A stretch of DNA of 64,000 nt from Lachnospiraceae bacterium (GTDB lineage Bacteria; Bacillota; Clostridia; Lachnospirales; Lachnospiraceae). The stretch lies in contig JAFQIE010000036.1 of the NCBI GenBank assembly GCA_017397645.1, forward strand, positions 1 through 64,000, written 5' to 3'. A program made the translations under genes and the position numbers. The notes under the pieces were generated by a model. The model was not told where the DNA came from, did not search any database, and worked only from the letters and a program-made list of their open reading frames with translations. Below are positions 17,105 to 26,085 of the stretch, in pieces; the stretch's first letter is position 1; every line of letters begins with the position of its first letter.

Positions 17105-18433
17105 GTGTAGGTCCTTTTTTAGGGTCAATAAAAAGCATATGCAGACAAATAACTGGCAGGCCAGTACGCCCCAAAGATAGCCGGTCATACCTATGGTGGG
17201 AACGGCAAAGAATACAAAGGCCAGGCGCAGTGCCAGTCCTCCCAGATTAATGAGGAAGATATGCCCCACCTTGCCTAAACCCTGCAGAATGCCCGAAAGA
17301 GTGGTATCCAGATAGAGGAATGGACAGATAAAACTCAAGGTGGAGATAAAGTACCCGGCCAAAGGACTTTCGAACACCGTGTTGCCCAGCCATCTGCCAC
17401 TGAACAGAAAAAAGAACATGCTTAAGATGCCCAGTGAACCACAATACTGAATGGTCTTTTTGGTGGTATTTGTCACCACATCTATTTTCCCCAAAGCGTG
17501 GTTTTCCGATATTTCGGGAAGCAATAAGATGGAGATGGAGCTGGTTAAAGCATTGGGAAAGAATATAAAGGGAAGAGCCATTCCCGTAAACACACCATAA
17601 ACACGAAGAGCGGTCGCATTGTCATAGCCATAATTTCTTAATCCGGCAGGCAATGAGACCGCTTCTATGCTTTGCAGGATGTTTAATGCGATACGATTGG
17701 CTGTCAGGGGGAGCACCATCGCCATCATCTGAACGGCGGTCTGACGATGTGTGGTGGATATGGGAGTAGACCGGTAGCCCTTTAAGGTAAACAGAAGGGG
17801 AATTGCAGCGAATAACATGGAGCATATTTCGCCAACCGTCAATCCCAAAACTGCAGATAAAATAGAAGGAAGGCGTTCGGACAAAGCGGGGTGTGTGGTG
17901 CAAATATACACGCAGCCCACGCGGATCGCTTGTTCTACCAGTTGGGAAGAAGCCGGTATACCGGCTTTTTTTTGTCCATAGAAATATCCATTGACACACG
18001 CATGCATGGAACTAAAGGGAATGGAAAATGCCAGCACCTTTAACAGGGGAATGGTTCTTGGCTCCTGGAGATAATAGGTGCCTATTTGGTCCGCAAATAG
18101 GTATACGAAAGCTGTCAGTAATACGGACAAAGGGGTGGATATGAGGAGCCCTGTCCACAGGGGACGAAAATGATTTGCCCGTGATTTTGCCGTGATTTCA
18201 GCTACCAGTTTGGAAATGGCAGTTTGAAAGCCGGCAGCTGTCAGGGAGAAAGAAATGGATAGGATGGGGCTTAAGAGTTGGTATAGTCCCATGCCTTCTT
18301 CGCCAAACAGGCGGGAAAGATATATTCTGTAAAAAAAGCCGATAACCCGACTGATTAAGCCGGTGAGGGTCAAAATCAGTGTTCCGTAAAGCAGGGGATG
18401 TGAAGTTTTATTGTTTGTTCGAAGATTCCACAT
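17096..18433 (-). CDS. SpoVB/MurJ-type oligosaccharide flippase (MOP superfamily)
   Basis: A 445-residue membrane protein with about 12-14 hydrophobic segments, of the polysaccharide-transporter branch that includes SpoVB and YtgP/MurJ-like lipid II flippases. Characteristic segments are LISRVIGFFYRIYLSRLFGEEGMGLYQLL near the N-terminus (split here by several family-conserved Gly) and the FIFFPNAL loop. The ATG at 18433 (MWNLRT) is preferred; an in-frame ATG at 18484 would overlap the mnmA promoter. A sporulation role (cortex precursor transport) is likely from family, not proven. Confidence 0.85.
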   Translation of the reverse strand: MWNLRTNNKTSHPLLYGTLILTLTGLISRVIGFFYRIYLSRLFGEEGMGLYQLLSPILSISFSLTAAGFQTAISKLVAEITAKSRANHFRPLWTGLLISTPLSVLLTAFVYLFADQIGTYYLQEPRTIPLLKVLAFSIPFSSMHACVNGYFYGQKKAGIPASSQLVEQAIRVGCVYICTTHPALSERLPSILSAVLGLTVGEICSMLFAAIPLLFTLKGYRSTPISTTHRQTAVQMMAMVLPLTANRIALNILQSIEAVSLPAGLRNYGYDNATALRVYGVFTGMALPFIFFPNALTSSISILLLPEISENHALGKIDVVTNTTKKTIQYCGSLGILSMFFFLFSGRWLGNTVFESPLAGYFISTLSFICPFLYLDTTLSGILQGLGKVGHIFLINLGGLALRLAFVFFAVPTIGMTGYLWGVLACQLFVCICFLLTLKKDLHLF

Positions 18434-18483
18434 AAGCCGATATCCTGAGGGCGGTTTCAAAAAATTATATGCATGCCCCCACA

Positions 18484-18513
18484 TTGACAGAACAAAAGGG
18501 GAAATGCTATATT
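18484..18513 (+). promoter_or_regulatory. sigma-A promoter of mnmA
   Basis: A perfect TTGACA (18484-18489), 18-nt spacer and TATATT (18508-18513) predict a leader of about 25 nt. Confidence 0.7.
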
Positions 18514-18543
18514 GAAAACAGAAATCAGGAGAGGAAAGATACT

Positions 18544-19578
18544 ATGAAAACCGTTTTGGTAGGACTTTCCGGAGGCGTGGATTCTTCGGTATGTGCTTAT
18601 TTACTAAAAAAACAAGGTTACAACGTGATTGGTGTTACGTTAGTGATGGGCCAAAGTGAGGAGTCCGTTACGGATGCATCCCGTGTGGCAGAGTGTCTGG
18701 ACATTCCTTTTCATGTGGTAAACTGCAAAAAGGAATTTAAGGATACTGTTATCGATTATTTTGTGGAGGAATATCTGGCGGGGAGAACCCCGAACCCATG
18801 TATCAGATGCAACCGTTGCATGAAATGGGGGAGAATGTTGGAACTGGCAGATGAATTGGGAGCGCATTACATCGCTACGGGACACTATGCACGGATTGAA
18901 CGGTTGCCCAATGGGAGACTTGCGTTAAAAAACGCAATTACATCGGGAAAGGACCAAACGTATGCGTTATACTTGCTGACCCAGGAGCAGTTGGAACGGA
19001 CTTTGATGCCGGTTGGCGAATACACGAAGGAACAGATTCGGGAGATAGCGAAAGAAGCCAATCTTCCCGTGGCAGATAAGCCGGACAGTCAGGAAATCTG
19101 TTTTGTGCCGGAGGATGACTATGCTGCCTTTATCGATGCCAATATGCCGGAGGGGAAATGCACCGCAGGCAATTTCGTTACATCCGATGGTAAAGTGTTA
19201 GGGCCTCATAAAGGCATTACGCATTACACCAAGGGACAGCGTCGGGGACTGGATCTGCCCATGGGAGAGAGGGTTTTCGTGACACAAATTCGTCCGGATA
19301 CGGGGGAAGTAGTCATAGGAAAGAACGAAGAACTTTTTACCACCAAGGTGGTTTGTAAACGTGTGAATTTTATGGGAATTGAGGATTTGAAACATCCGAT
19401 AAGGGTATGGGCAAAGATTCGATATAACCATAAGGGAGAGTATTGTACCATTCGCAAAATAGGGGACGATATGGTGGAGGCGGTATTTGAATCACCGGTC
19501 CGTGCTGCCACGCCGGGACAGGCCATATGTTTCTATGAAGACAGTTATCTGATCGGTGGCGGTACCATAATAGAATAG
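18544..19578 (+). CDS. mnmA: tRNA-specific 2-thiouridylase MnmA
   Basis: A 344-residue ATP-dependent thiouridylase that thiolates U34 of Lys, Glu and Gln tRNAs. It shows the PP-loop SGGVDSS (residues 9-15), the first catalytic cysteine Cys86 in NPCIRCN and the second, Cys186, in EICFVPEDDY, plus the PUA-like C-terminus with GQRRGL. Start ATG 18544 follows AGGAGAGGAAAG; an upstream in-frame ATG at 18469 would precede the promoter. Slightly short (about 360 is common), with no missing motif. A tRNA-Glu gene lies elsewhere in this window, but with a CUC anticodon that is not its substrate. Confidence 0.95.
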   Translation: MKTVLVGLSGGVDSSVCAYLLKKQGYNVIGVTLVMGQSEESVTDASRVAECLDIPFHVVNCKKEFKDTVIDYFVEEYLAGRTPNPCIRCNRCMKWGRMLELADELGAHYIATGHYARIERLPNGRLALKNAITSGKDQTYALYLLTQEQLERTLMPVGEYTKEQIREIAKEANLPVADKPDSQEICFVPEDDYAAFIDANMPEGKCTAGNFVTSDGKVLGPHKGITHYTKGQRRGLDLPMGERVFVTQIRPDTGEVVIGKNEELFTTKVVCKRVNFMGIEDLKHPIRVWAKIRYNHKGEYCTIRKIGDDMVEAVFESPVRAATPGQAICFYEDSYLIGGGTIIE

Positions 19579-19620
19579 TAAACATCGTTCATTGAGAATC
19601 ATAGAGCAAATTTGAGCAAC

Positions 19621-19653
19621 AAAAAAGCACCCACATGACGGTATGGGTGCTTT
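19621..19653 (-). terminator. rpsT intrinsic terminator
   Basis: A perfect 10-bp stem (19624-19633 with 19644-19653) with a run of six T on the reverse strand (A run at 19621-19626). T residues at 19655-19660 on the plus strand mean it can also stop mnmA transcription. Confidence 0.88.
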
Positions 19654-19662
19654 CATTTTTTA

Positions 19663-19926
19663 TTAAGCCATTTCGTTTACAGCTTTGCTGAGACGGGAAA
19701 CCTTACGAGCTACGTTGTTCTTGTGGTAAACACCCTTGCTTGCAGCCATCTCGATAGCCTTGGTTGCAGCAGCAAGTTCAGCAGTAGCCAAAGCCTTGTC
19801 GCCAGACTCAATCGCAGCAAAAACTTTCTTCATAGCAGTCTTAACACCGGACTTGATTGCTTTATTTCTTTCAGCTCTAGTACGGTTAACCAGAATTCTC
19901 TTCTTTGCGGATTTAATGTTAGCCAA
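19663..19926 (-). CDS. rpsT: 30S ribosomal protein S20
   Basis: An 87-residue basic helical ribosomal protein binding 16S rRNA. MANIKSAKKRILVNRTRAE at the N-terminus and GVYHKNNVARKVSRL at the C-terminus are typical. The start codon is TTG (plus-strand CAA at 19924-19926) behind GGAGGT. UUG starts are known for S20 genes, including E. coli rpsT, where the weak start is part of feedback control. It has its own promoter and an 85-nt leader, and is divergent from gpr. Confidence 0.96.
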   Translation of the reverse strand: MANIKSAKKRILVNRTRAERNKAIKSGVKTAMKKVFAAIESGDKALATAELAAATKAIEMAASKGVYHKNNVARKVSRLSKAVNEMA

Positions 19927-19978
19927 AGTCGTACACCTCCATTTGTATACTATTGTGAAATGTTTTCAAGGGTTCACT

Positions 19979-20000
19979 TTAGCCAGACACGGGGGGCTAA
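19979..20000 (-). promoter_or_regulatory. leader hairpin of rpsT mRNA
   Basis: TTAGCC at 19979-19984 is the exact complement of GGCTAA at 19995-20000, giving a 6-bp stem with a 10-nt loop in the rpsT leader. It could take part in S20 feedback or be incidental. Confidence 0.35.
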
Positions 20001-20017
20001 TGTAAACATTCGAAGTT

Positions 20018-20046
20018 ATTTTAGTAAAAATATTCTGTTTTGTCAA
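20018..20046 (-). promoter_or_regulatory. sigma-A promoter of rpsT
   Basis: On the reverse strand TTGACA (plus 20041-20046), a 17-nt spacer and TAAAAT (plus 20018-20023). Transcription should begin near 20011. Confidence 0.78.
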
Positions 20047-20047
20047 C

Positions 20048-20102
20048 ATTTATTTTGCAATATCTTGGATTCTTTATTTATTTTGCAATATCTTGGATTC
20101 TT
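20048..20102. repeat. 28-bp tandem direct repeat
   Basis: Bases 20048-20075 are followed directly by an almost identical copy at 20076-20102. The core is TTTTGCAATATCTTGGATTC. The pair sits exactly between the -35 box of the reverse-strand rpsT promoter and the forward-strand gpr promoter. It may be a recent slippage duplication or two copies of a protein-binding site. Confidence 0.8.
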
Positions 20103-20103
20103 A

Positions 20104-20132
20104 GAATAATTGGTGATAAAAAGAACAAAATA
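20104..20132 (+). promoter_or_regulatory. candidate sigma-G (or sigma-F) promoter of gpr
   Basis: GAATA (20104-20108) matches the forespore -35 consensus, followed by a 17-nt spacer and CAAAATA (20126-20132), 6 of 7 with the sigma-G -10. gpr in B. subtilis is read by sigma-F and sigma-G, which supports the assignment. Confidence 0.55.
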
Positions 20133-20178
20133 TTGGTAATGAAAACAGAATGGGAAGTTTACGGGAGATGTGAGGCGT

Positions 20179-21075
20179 ATGGAGAACTATCGTGTTCGGA
20201 CGGACCTTGCCTTAGAGGCAAAGGAAAGTATTGGAGGAGAGGAATCCGGAATTCATGGTGTCAATGTAGAAGAGTACTACCTTGATGAGGATGACATACG
20301 GGTGACCAAGGTGGAGATAGGTACCAAGAATGCAGCACGTACCATGGGAAAACCGATGGGAGTCTATGTGACCATGGAGGCACCCGCTATGGCAGAGCCG
20401 GACGATGGGTACCACAGAGAAATATCGGAATGTCTTGCTAAGGAACTGCGTCAGATTCTTCCGGGGATAGGTGAAGAACAGGCAGTCTTGGTGGTAGGGC
20501 TGGGCAATAGAGAGGTGACGGCGGACGCTTTAGGTCCTCAAGTGGTGGATAACCTTTTGGTAACAAGGCATATTGTAAGAGAATACGGTAAACGGGCGTA
20601 TAACTGCGAGCATATGAACCAGGTCAGCGCGTTGGAACCGGGTGTTATGGCCAAAACAGGAATGGAAACTGCAGAAATTGTAAAAGGGGTGGTAGGGGAG
20701 ACCAGACCGGATGTGGTAATTGTCATTGATGCACTGGCAGCTCGTAGCACAAAACGCTTGAACCGCACTATACAAATCACAAACACGGGCATATCCCCCG
20801 GTTCCGGGGTTGGCAATCACAGAGACGCTATCAATGTGGAAAGTCTCGGGGTACCGGTGATTGCGGTGGGTGTACCTACGGTAGTGGATGCAGCAACCAT
20901 TGTTGGCGATGCCTTGGAAAAACATTTGGAGGATAAGCAGCAGATTTACTTTTCCGAATTAAACAATATGTATATGACGGGTAAGGATATAGACGCTGTA
21001 ATCAAGAGAGTCAGCTATACATTGTCAGAAGGAATTAATATCGCATTGTGCGAAACTTTTATGAAAAAAGAATAG
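20179..21075 (+). CDS. gpr: Germination protease GPR
   Basis: A 298-residue spore protease that degrades small acid-soluble DNA-binding proteins on germination. It shows RTDLALEAKESI at the N-terminus, VVGLGNREVTADALGPQVVDNLLVTRH, ALEPGVMAKTGMET, IDALAARSTKRLNRTIQITN and GVPVIAVGVPTVVDAATI, all diagnostic. It is made as a zymogen; the N-terminal segment should be autoprocessed in the spore. It is shorter than the B. subtilis enzyme (about 370 residues), mainly lacking a C-terminal insertion. Start taken at ATG 20179; a GTG at 20170 in frame has a worse ribosome-binding-site spacing. Confidence 0.93.
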   Translation: MENYRVRTDLALEAKESIGGEESGIHGVNVEEYYLDEDDIRVTKVEIGTKNAARTMGKPMGVYVTMEAPAMAEPDDGYHREISECLAKELRQILPGIGEEQAVLVVGLGNREVTADALGPQVVDNLLVTRHIVREYGKRAYNCEHMNQVSALEPGVMAKTGMETAEIVKGVVGETRPDVVIVIDALAARSTKRLNRTIQITNTGISPGSGVGNHRDAINVESLGVPVIAVGVPTVVDAATIVGDALEKHLEDKQQIYFSELNNMYMTGKDIDAVIKRVSYTLSEGINIALCETFMKKE

Positions 21076-21098
21076 GCAACTTGAGGCTCTCATATACT
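21070..21098 (+). promoter_or_regulatory. candidate sigma-E promoter of spoIIP
   Basis: GAATA at 21070-21074 (overlapping the gpr stop), 16-nt spacer and CATATACT at 21091-21098, which fits the sigma-E -10 form CATAnnnT. spoIIP is a known sigma-E gene in B. subtilis, with read-through from gpr as a second source. Confidence 0.55.
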
Positions 21099-21129
21099 TT
21101 GTAAGAGTATTTGCCGGAGGTGTGGAAGA

Positions 21130-22275
21130 ATGGAAACTCGTATCTCACAATCCCGTTGGTTGTGGCTACTGATTGTTCTGTGGGGCATATGGTGTGTGGG
21201 TAGTTTTGAGAGTCACATGACTTCCACATTTTTGTTGCCTTATCATTATGTCAGCGGTGGGTATCGTGGGACAGACTGGGTTGTCCGTGGGAGCCTGCGC
21301 GACATCTTTCCCATGTACGGGTACGCCCAAACACACAGGCAGATGGTGCATGCTTTGGCAGAAGGAGCGGAGGAGATTTCCATATCTGTGGAGGAAGAAA
21401 CAAATCCTGTTTCTTTGGAAGAATTGATGTTGCAGGAAAATCAGGTGGTTTTGCAACCAACACCCCAGCCCACTGTATTTCAGGAGAATACGTTCTCGCC
21501 CAGAGAAAAACAGACGAACGTGGACATTAGTACTATGGAAAATTATGAGGATTTAGTCGCGGCCTTTTATACGATAGATGCCAATACTTCGGTGGGTAGT
21601 GATAGACTTAATGTATATAGATTGATGGAACAGGACATGACGGTTGATAAAAATGTTAAAGTACCGCAGATATTAATCTTTCACACCCATTCTATGGAAG
21701 GATATGCGGACTCCGGTGAAGGGGAAGAAAATACAGGTATTATGGGCGTAGGAGAAAAACTGGCAGATATTTTGCGGGAACGCTATGGATATAATGTGCT
21801 TCATCACGAAGGGCGATATGATGTGGATGGAAGAAACGATGCATATACAAATGCGTTACCGGAAATAGCCGGTATTTTGGAAGACAATCCCTCTATTGAA
21901 GTGGTAATTGATTTGCATAGGGACGAAATGCCGGAGGGTAAGAGACTGGTGATGGATGTGGATGGCAAACCCACTGCCAGGTTTATGTTTTTCAATGGGT
22001 TGTCCCGCACCAAGAAAACAGGGGATATTGACTACTTATATAATAAGAATTTGGACAAAAATCTGGCATTTTCCTTTCAAATGCAACTGAAGGCTGCGGA
22101 ATACTATCCCGGGCTTACCAGAAAAATCTATTTGAAAGGGTACCGATATAATATGCATCTTGCCCCCAAGTATTTACTGATAGAATTGGGAGCTCAAAAT
22201 AACACGCTGGAGGAAGCTATGAACGCATGTGAGCCTTTGGCGCATGTCTTGGACATGGTCTTATCAGGGACTTGA
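21130..22275 (+). CDS. spoIIP: Stage II sporulation protein P (SpoIIP)
   Basis: A 381-residue cell-wall hydrolase (amidase and endopeptidase) of the engulfment machine SpoIIDMP. One N-terminal membrane anchor (about residues 9-27), a variable linker, then the SpoIIP domain with FHTHSMEGYADS, VIDLHRDEMPEGK, YNMHLAPKYLLIELGAQ and NTLEEA. The catalytic histidine and glutamate positions are present. GGAGGTGTGGAAG precedes the ATG. The gpr-spoIIP-lepA-hemW order is conserved in many spore formers. Confidence 0.94.
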   Translation: METRISQSRWLWLLIVLWGIWCVGSFESHMTSTFLLPYHYVSGGYRGTDWVVRGSLRDIFPMYGYAQTHRQMVHALAEGAEEISISVEEETNPVSLEELMLQENQVVLQPTPQPTVFQENTFSPREKQTNVDISTMENYEDLVAAFYTIDANTSVGSDRLNVYRLMEQDMTVDKNVKVPQILIFHTHSMEGYADSGEGEENTGIMGVGEKLADILRERYGYNVLHHEGRYDVDGRNDAYTNALPEIAGILEDNPSIEVVIDLHRDEMPEGKRLVMDVDGKPTARFMFFNGLSRTKKTGDIDYLYNKNLDKNLAFSFQMQLKAAEYYPGLTRKIYLKGYRYNMHLAPKYLLIELGAQNNTLEEAMNACEPLAHVLDMVLSGT

Positions 22276-22305
22276 GTTTTGTCTTGTGTAGGGCTTGAGT
22301 TTTTA

Positions 22306-22334
22306 TGGACATTTGAGAGAAATTCTGTTACAAT
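22306..22334 (+). promoter_or_regulatory. sigma-A promoter of lepA
   Basis: TGGACA (22306-22311, one mismatch), 17-nt spacer, TACAAT (22329-22334). This gives lepA-hemW expression independent of the sporulation genes upstream. Confidence 0.55.
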
Positions 22335-22369
22335 CATACTACCTATTTGGAAAGTATGAGGTAAGATAG

Positions 22370-24184
22370 ATGGCAGTGATTGACCAGAGTCATATTCGCA
22401 ATTTTTGTATTGTGGCACATATAGACCATGGCAAGTCCACGTTGGCGGACCGTATCATCGAGCACACCGGTCTGTTGACCAGCAGAGAGATGCAAGCGCA
22501 AGTGTTGGATAATATGGATTTGGAGCGGGAAAGAGGGATTACCATCAAGGCCCAATCCGTGAGAACCGTATATAAAGCAAGAAACGGTGAAGAATACATT
22601 TTTAACCTGATTGACACCCCGGGACATGTGGACTTTAATTACGAAGTGAGCAGGTCTTTGGCGGCTTGTGACGGCGCTATTTTGGTGGTAGATGCAGCCC
22701 AGGGAATTGAGGCGCAGACGCTTGCCAATGTGTATTTGGCATTAGACAATGATTTGGATGTGTTTCCTGTTATCAATAAGATTGATTTGCCCAGTGCAGA
22801 ACCTCAGAGAGTGATTGACGAAATCGAGGACGTGATAGGTTTGGAAGCACAGGATGCGCCTTTGATTTCAGCCAAGAACGGTATCGGAATAGAGGAAGTG
22901 TTAGAGCAGATTGTGGAGAAGATTCCTGCCCCCAAAGGAGATCCGGCGGCACCTTTAAAGGCGTTGATTTTTGATTCGTTGTATGATTCCTACAAGGGGG
23001 TTATTGTTTTCTGCCGTGTGATGGAAGGCACCGTGAAAAAGGGCACAGAGATTCTGATGATGGCCACAGGAGCAAAACAGGAAGTGGTGGAGGTAGGTAC
23101 CTTTGGCGCGGGCCAGTTTATCCCTTGTGATGAATTATCAGCAGGTATGGTAGGCTATATTATGGCCTCCATCAAGAATGTGAAGGATACGGCTGTAGGT
23201 GATACAGTGACCGATGCCAACAGACCCTGTGCAGAGGCCTTGCCCGGTTATAAAAAGGTGCAGTCCATGGTGTACTGTGGTATGTACCCTGCGGATGGGG
23301 CTAAATATCCGGATTTGAGAGACGCGTTGGAAAAACTGAAACTAAACGACGCTTCCCTGCATTATGAGCCGGAGACCTCTATTGCACTTGGTTTCGGATT
23401 CCGCTGCGGTTTCTTGGGATTGTTACATTTGGAAGTGATTCAAGAACGTTTAGAAAGAGAATATAATTTGGATTTGGTTACCACGGCACCCGGTGTAGTA
23501 TATAAGGTGTTCAAAACCAATGGTGAAATGATAGAACTGACCAATCCATCCAATTTGCCCGACCCTGCAGAAATTGAACATATGGAGGAGCCCATTGTCA
23601 GCGCAGAGATAATGGTGACCAGCGAGTTTATCGGTGCCATCATGGAATTGTGCCAGGAAAGACGAGGCAGATACCTTGGAATGGAATACACTACCGGAGG
23701 ACGTGCACTTATCCGATACGAGCTTCCGTTGAATGAAATTATCTATGATTTCTTCGATGCGTTAAAATCCAGATCCAAAGGATATGCATCCTTTGACTAT
23801 GATATTAAGGGATATGAAGTTTCTAAATTGGTGAAATTGGACATCCTGGTCAATCGTGAAGAAGTGGATGCACTTTCCTTTATTGTACATGGAGAATCTG
23901 CCTACGAGAGAGGTCGTAAGATGTGTGAGAAACTCAAGGAGGAGATTCCCAGACATTTGTTTGAGATTCCCATTCAGGCAGCGGTGGGAGGCAAGGTCAT
24001 TGCCAGAGAAACTGTGAAGGCAATGCGTAAGGATGTGCTTGCAAAATGTTACGGCGGTGACATTACCCGTAAGAAAAAACTGCTGGAGAAACAAAAGGAA
24101 GGTAAAAAACGCATGCGTCAGATTGGCAATGTAGAGATACCTCAAAAAGCCTTTATGAGCGTGCTGAAATTGGACGAGAACTAA
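22370..24184 (+). CDS. lepA: Elongation factor 4 (LepA)
   Basis: A 604-residue translational GTPase that can back-translocate the ribosome. G motifs are seen as [25 protein letters not shown] and NKIDLP, followed by domains II, III, V and the LepA-specific C-terminal domain ([22 protein letters not shown]). Length matches the family. GAGGT lies ahead of the ATG. The stop is immediately followed by the hemW ATG, so the two are translationally coupled. Confidence 0.97.
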   Translation: MAVIDQSHIRNFCIVAHIDHGKSTLADRIIEHTGLLTSREMQAQVLDNMDLERERGITIKAQSVRTVYKARNGEEYIFNLIDTPGHVDFNYEVSRSLAACDGAILVVDAAQGIEAQTLANVYLALDNDLDVFPVINKIDLPSAEPQRVIDEIEDVIGLEAQDAPLISAKNGIGIEEVLEQIVEKIPAPKGDPAAPLKALIFDSLYDSYKGVIVFCRVMEGTVKKGTEILMMATGAKQEVVEVGTFGAGQFIPCDELSAGMVGYIMASIKNVKDTAVGDTVTDANRPCAEALPGYKKVQSMVYCGMYPADGAKYPDLRDALEKLKLNDASLHYEPETSIALGFGFRCGFLGLLHLEVIQERLEREYNLDLVTTAPGVVYKVFKTNGEMIELTNPSNLPDPAEIEHMEEPIVSAEIMVTSEFIGAIMELCQERRGRYLGMEYTTGGRALIRYELPLNEIIYDFFDALKSRSKGYASFDYDIKGYEVSKLVKLDILVNREEVDALSFIVHGESAYERGRKMCEKLKEEIPRHLFEIPIQAAVGGKVIARETVKAMRKDVLAKCYGGDITRKKKLLEKQKEGKKRMRQIGNVEIPQKAFMSVLKLDEN

Positions 24185-25336
24185 ATGAAACAGAAATTGG
24201 AATTGTATTTTCACATTCCCTTTTGCGAAAGAAAATGTCTGTACTGTGATTTTTTATCTGCACCCGCTACAGAACAGACCAAAGAACAGTATATGGAGGC
24301 GCTTCTGACCGAATTGGTCGGAAGCGCCAAGCAGTATAAGGAAATGGTTGTGGAAACAGTATTCTTTGGTGGAGGGACCCCATCGACGGTGGACGCTAAG
24401 TACATCAAGGAAATCTGTTTGGCCATCCGGGAGCATTTCTTTGTGTCAGAGGATGCGGAAATCACAATAGAAATTAACCCTGGGACTGTGAACCGGGACA
24501 AACTGAAGGAATACCGTAGTGCCGGAATCAACCGGCTTAGCATTGGCTTGCAGTCGGCATTGGATGAAGAACTAAAACGGTTAGGCAGAATCCATACATG
24601 GGCGGAATTTTTGGAAACTTATAATACGGCGCGGGAGCTCGGATTTGACAATATCAATGTAGACCTGATGAGTGCTTTGCCGGGACAAAGTGCGGAAGAT
24701 TATGAACGGAGTTTGCAGAAAGTTTTAGCGCTGACTCCGTCTCCGGAACACATCTCTGCTTACAGTCTGATATTGGAGGAAGGAACTCCCTTTTACAGAA
24801 TGCATAAAGCAGGAGAGATTTCGTTTCCCACAGAGGAGGAAGACCGCGCTATGTACCATCTTACCAAAGAGGTGTTAGCGGAGGCCGGATATCAAAGATA
24901 TGAAATCTCTAATTATGCACTTCCCGGGAAGGAATGCCGCCACAACAGCGGATATTGGAGACGCGTAAATTACGTTGGATACGGGATTGGAGCGGCTTCT
25001 CTTGTGCAAGGACAGAGATTCCAAAATACGGAAGAGTTAGGCTCCTATATTAGCAATCCGTTAGGAGAAAAGCAGGTTATAGAACAACTGACCGAAGAGG
25101 ATTGTATGGAGGAATTTATGTTCCTCGGGCTTCGTATGATAACGGGAATCAGTACCGGTGAATTTGAACAAATATTTGAAATCCCCGTGGAAGAGGTTTT
25201 TGGAGAGGTCATTGAGAAAAATATCCGGGACGGATTGTTAGAACGTTTTTGGGTAGAGGGAGAAGAGAGAATTCGCCTGACTGAAACAGGTCTGAATGTG
25301 AGCAATTACGTAATGGCACAGTTTTTATTAGATTGA
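24185..25336 (+). CDS. hemW: Radical SAM heme chaperone HemW
   Basis: A 383-residue radical SAM protein with the 4Fe-4S motif CERKCLYC (Cys14, Cys18, Cys21), FFGGGTPSTV, and the HemW-type MSALPGQ and YEISNYA segments. HemW binds heme and delivers it to respiratory or other heme proteins; it is often mis-annotated as coproporphyrinogen dehydrogenase HemN, from which it differs in the shorter cysteine motif. It begins directly after the lepA stop. Confidence 0.92.
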   Translation: MKQKLELYFHIPFCERKCLYCDFLSAPATEQTKEQYMEALLTELVGSAKQYKEMVVETVFFGGGTPSTVDAKYIKEICLAIREHFFVSEDAEITIEINPGTVNRDKLKEYRSAGINRLSIGLQSALDEELKRLGRIHTWAEFLETYNTARELGFDNINVDLMSALPGQSAEDYERSLQKVLALTPSPEHISAYSLILEEGTPFYRMHKAGEISFPTEEEDRAMYHLTKEVLAEAGYQRYEISNYALPGKECRHNSGYWRRVNYVGYGIGAASLVQGQRFQNTEELGSYISNPLGEKQVIEQLTEEDCMEEFMFLGLRMITGISTGEFEQIFEIPVEEVFGEVIEKNIRDGLLERFWVEGEERIRLTETGLNVSNYVMAQFLLD

Positions 25337-25397
25337 CAGGCACGAAGCAACGTAGAAAACATAGAATAGAATGAAGACGAATCCGTAGGGGTATCAT

Positions 25398-26030
25398 TTG
25401 GAAACATTCAAAATGCCGCTTAGTCGGGAAGAAGAGGCCGGTTATATTCGTATGCTCGGCAGTACCCCTGATAAAGCAGCTTGGGCAAGGCAAATGTTGA
25501 TTGAGAGAAACCTGCGACTTGTGGCGCATATCGTGAAGAAGTATCAGTGCCGCGAGGAGGACACCGAGGACTATATTTCTATTGGATGCATCGGCTTAAT
25601 CAAAGCAGTCAACACCTTTGATGAAGGGAAGGGCAGGCTTGCCACCTACGCATGCAGATGTATAGAGAATGAATTATTAATGCATTTAAGAGGGAAAAAG
25701 AAAATTGCCAAGGAAATCTCTCTCTACGAACCTATCGGTCAGGACAAAGAGGGCAACGAAATCCACTTGATGGATGTGATTGAACAGGAACAGCCGGATG
25801 TGGTGGAAATGATGGAGCGGAATCGAAGGATTGCCAGTCTGATGGAGTTGGTAGGCAGTGTACTGACGGACCGGGAAAGAGAGATTCTTATGTTGCGATA
25901 CGGGCTTAAGGGGTGTGAGAGGCTGACGCAAAATGAGATTGCCGGACATTTGGGAATATCCAGAAGCTACGTATCAAGAATAGAAAAGAAAGCATTACAA
26001 AAACTGCGGGAGCAGTTGCAGGAAGAATAA
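25398..26030 (+). CDS. sigK: RNA polymerase sporulation sigma-K factor
   Basis: A 210-residue sigma factor of the late mother cell. IERNLRLVAHIVKKYQ, DYISIGCIGLIKAVNTF, SLYEPIGQDKEGNEIHLMDV and ISRSYVSRIEKKALQKL match sigma-K closely. The TTG start at 25398 follows AGGGG. There is an in-frame TAG at 25386, so no room exists for the roughly 20-residue pro-sequence known from Bacillus. The gene is continuous, without a skin element. CATAGAAT at 25360-25367 resembles a sigma-E -10, but no -35 partner is visible. Confidence 0.9.
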   Translation: METFKMPLSREEEAGYIRMLGSTPDKAAWARQMLIERNLRLVAHIVKKYQCREEDTEDYISIGCIGLIKAVNTFDEGKGRLATYACRCIENELLMHLRGKKKIAKEISLYEPIGQDKEGNEIHLMDVIEQEQPDVVEMMERNRRIASLMELVGSVLTDREREILMLRYGLKGCERLTQNEIAGHLGISRSYVSRIEKKALQKLREQLQEE

Positions 26031-26085
26031 GCAGTAAAGGAGTGTAAGTGTCGGAGAGGGTACAATTGAACAAGGAGGTACGAAA

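Noticed and set aside
20048..20102. Possible CRISPR repeats
   Set aside because: Only two adjacent copies with no spacer between them and no cas genes; a tandem duplication.
25337..25397. Pro-sequence or skin-element remnant upstream of sigK
   Set aside because: An in-frame TAG lies 12 nt before the start, and the gap between hemW and sigK is only 61 nt.
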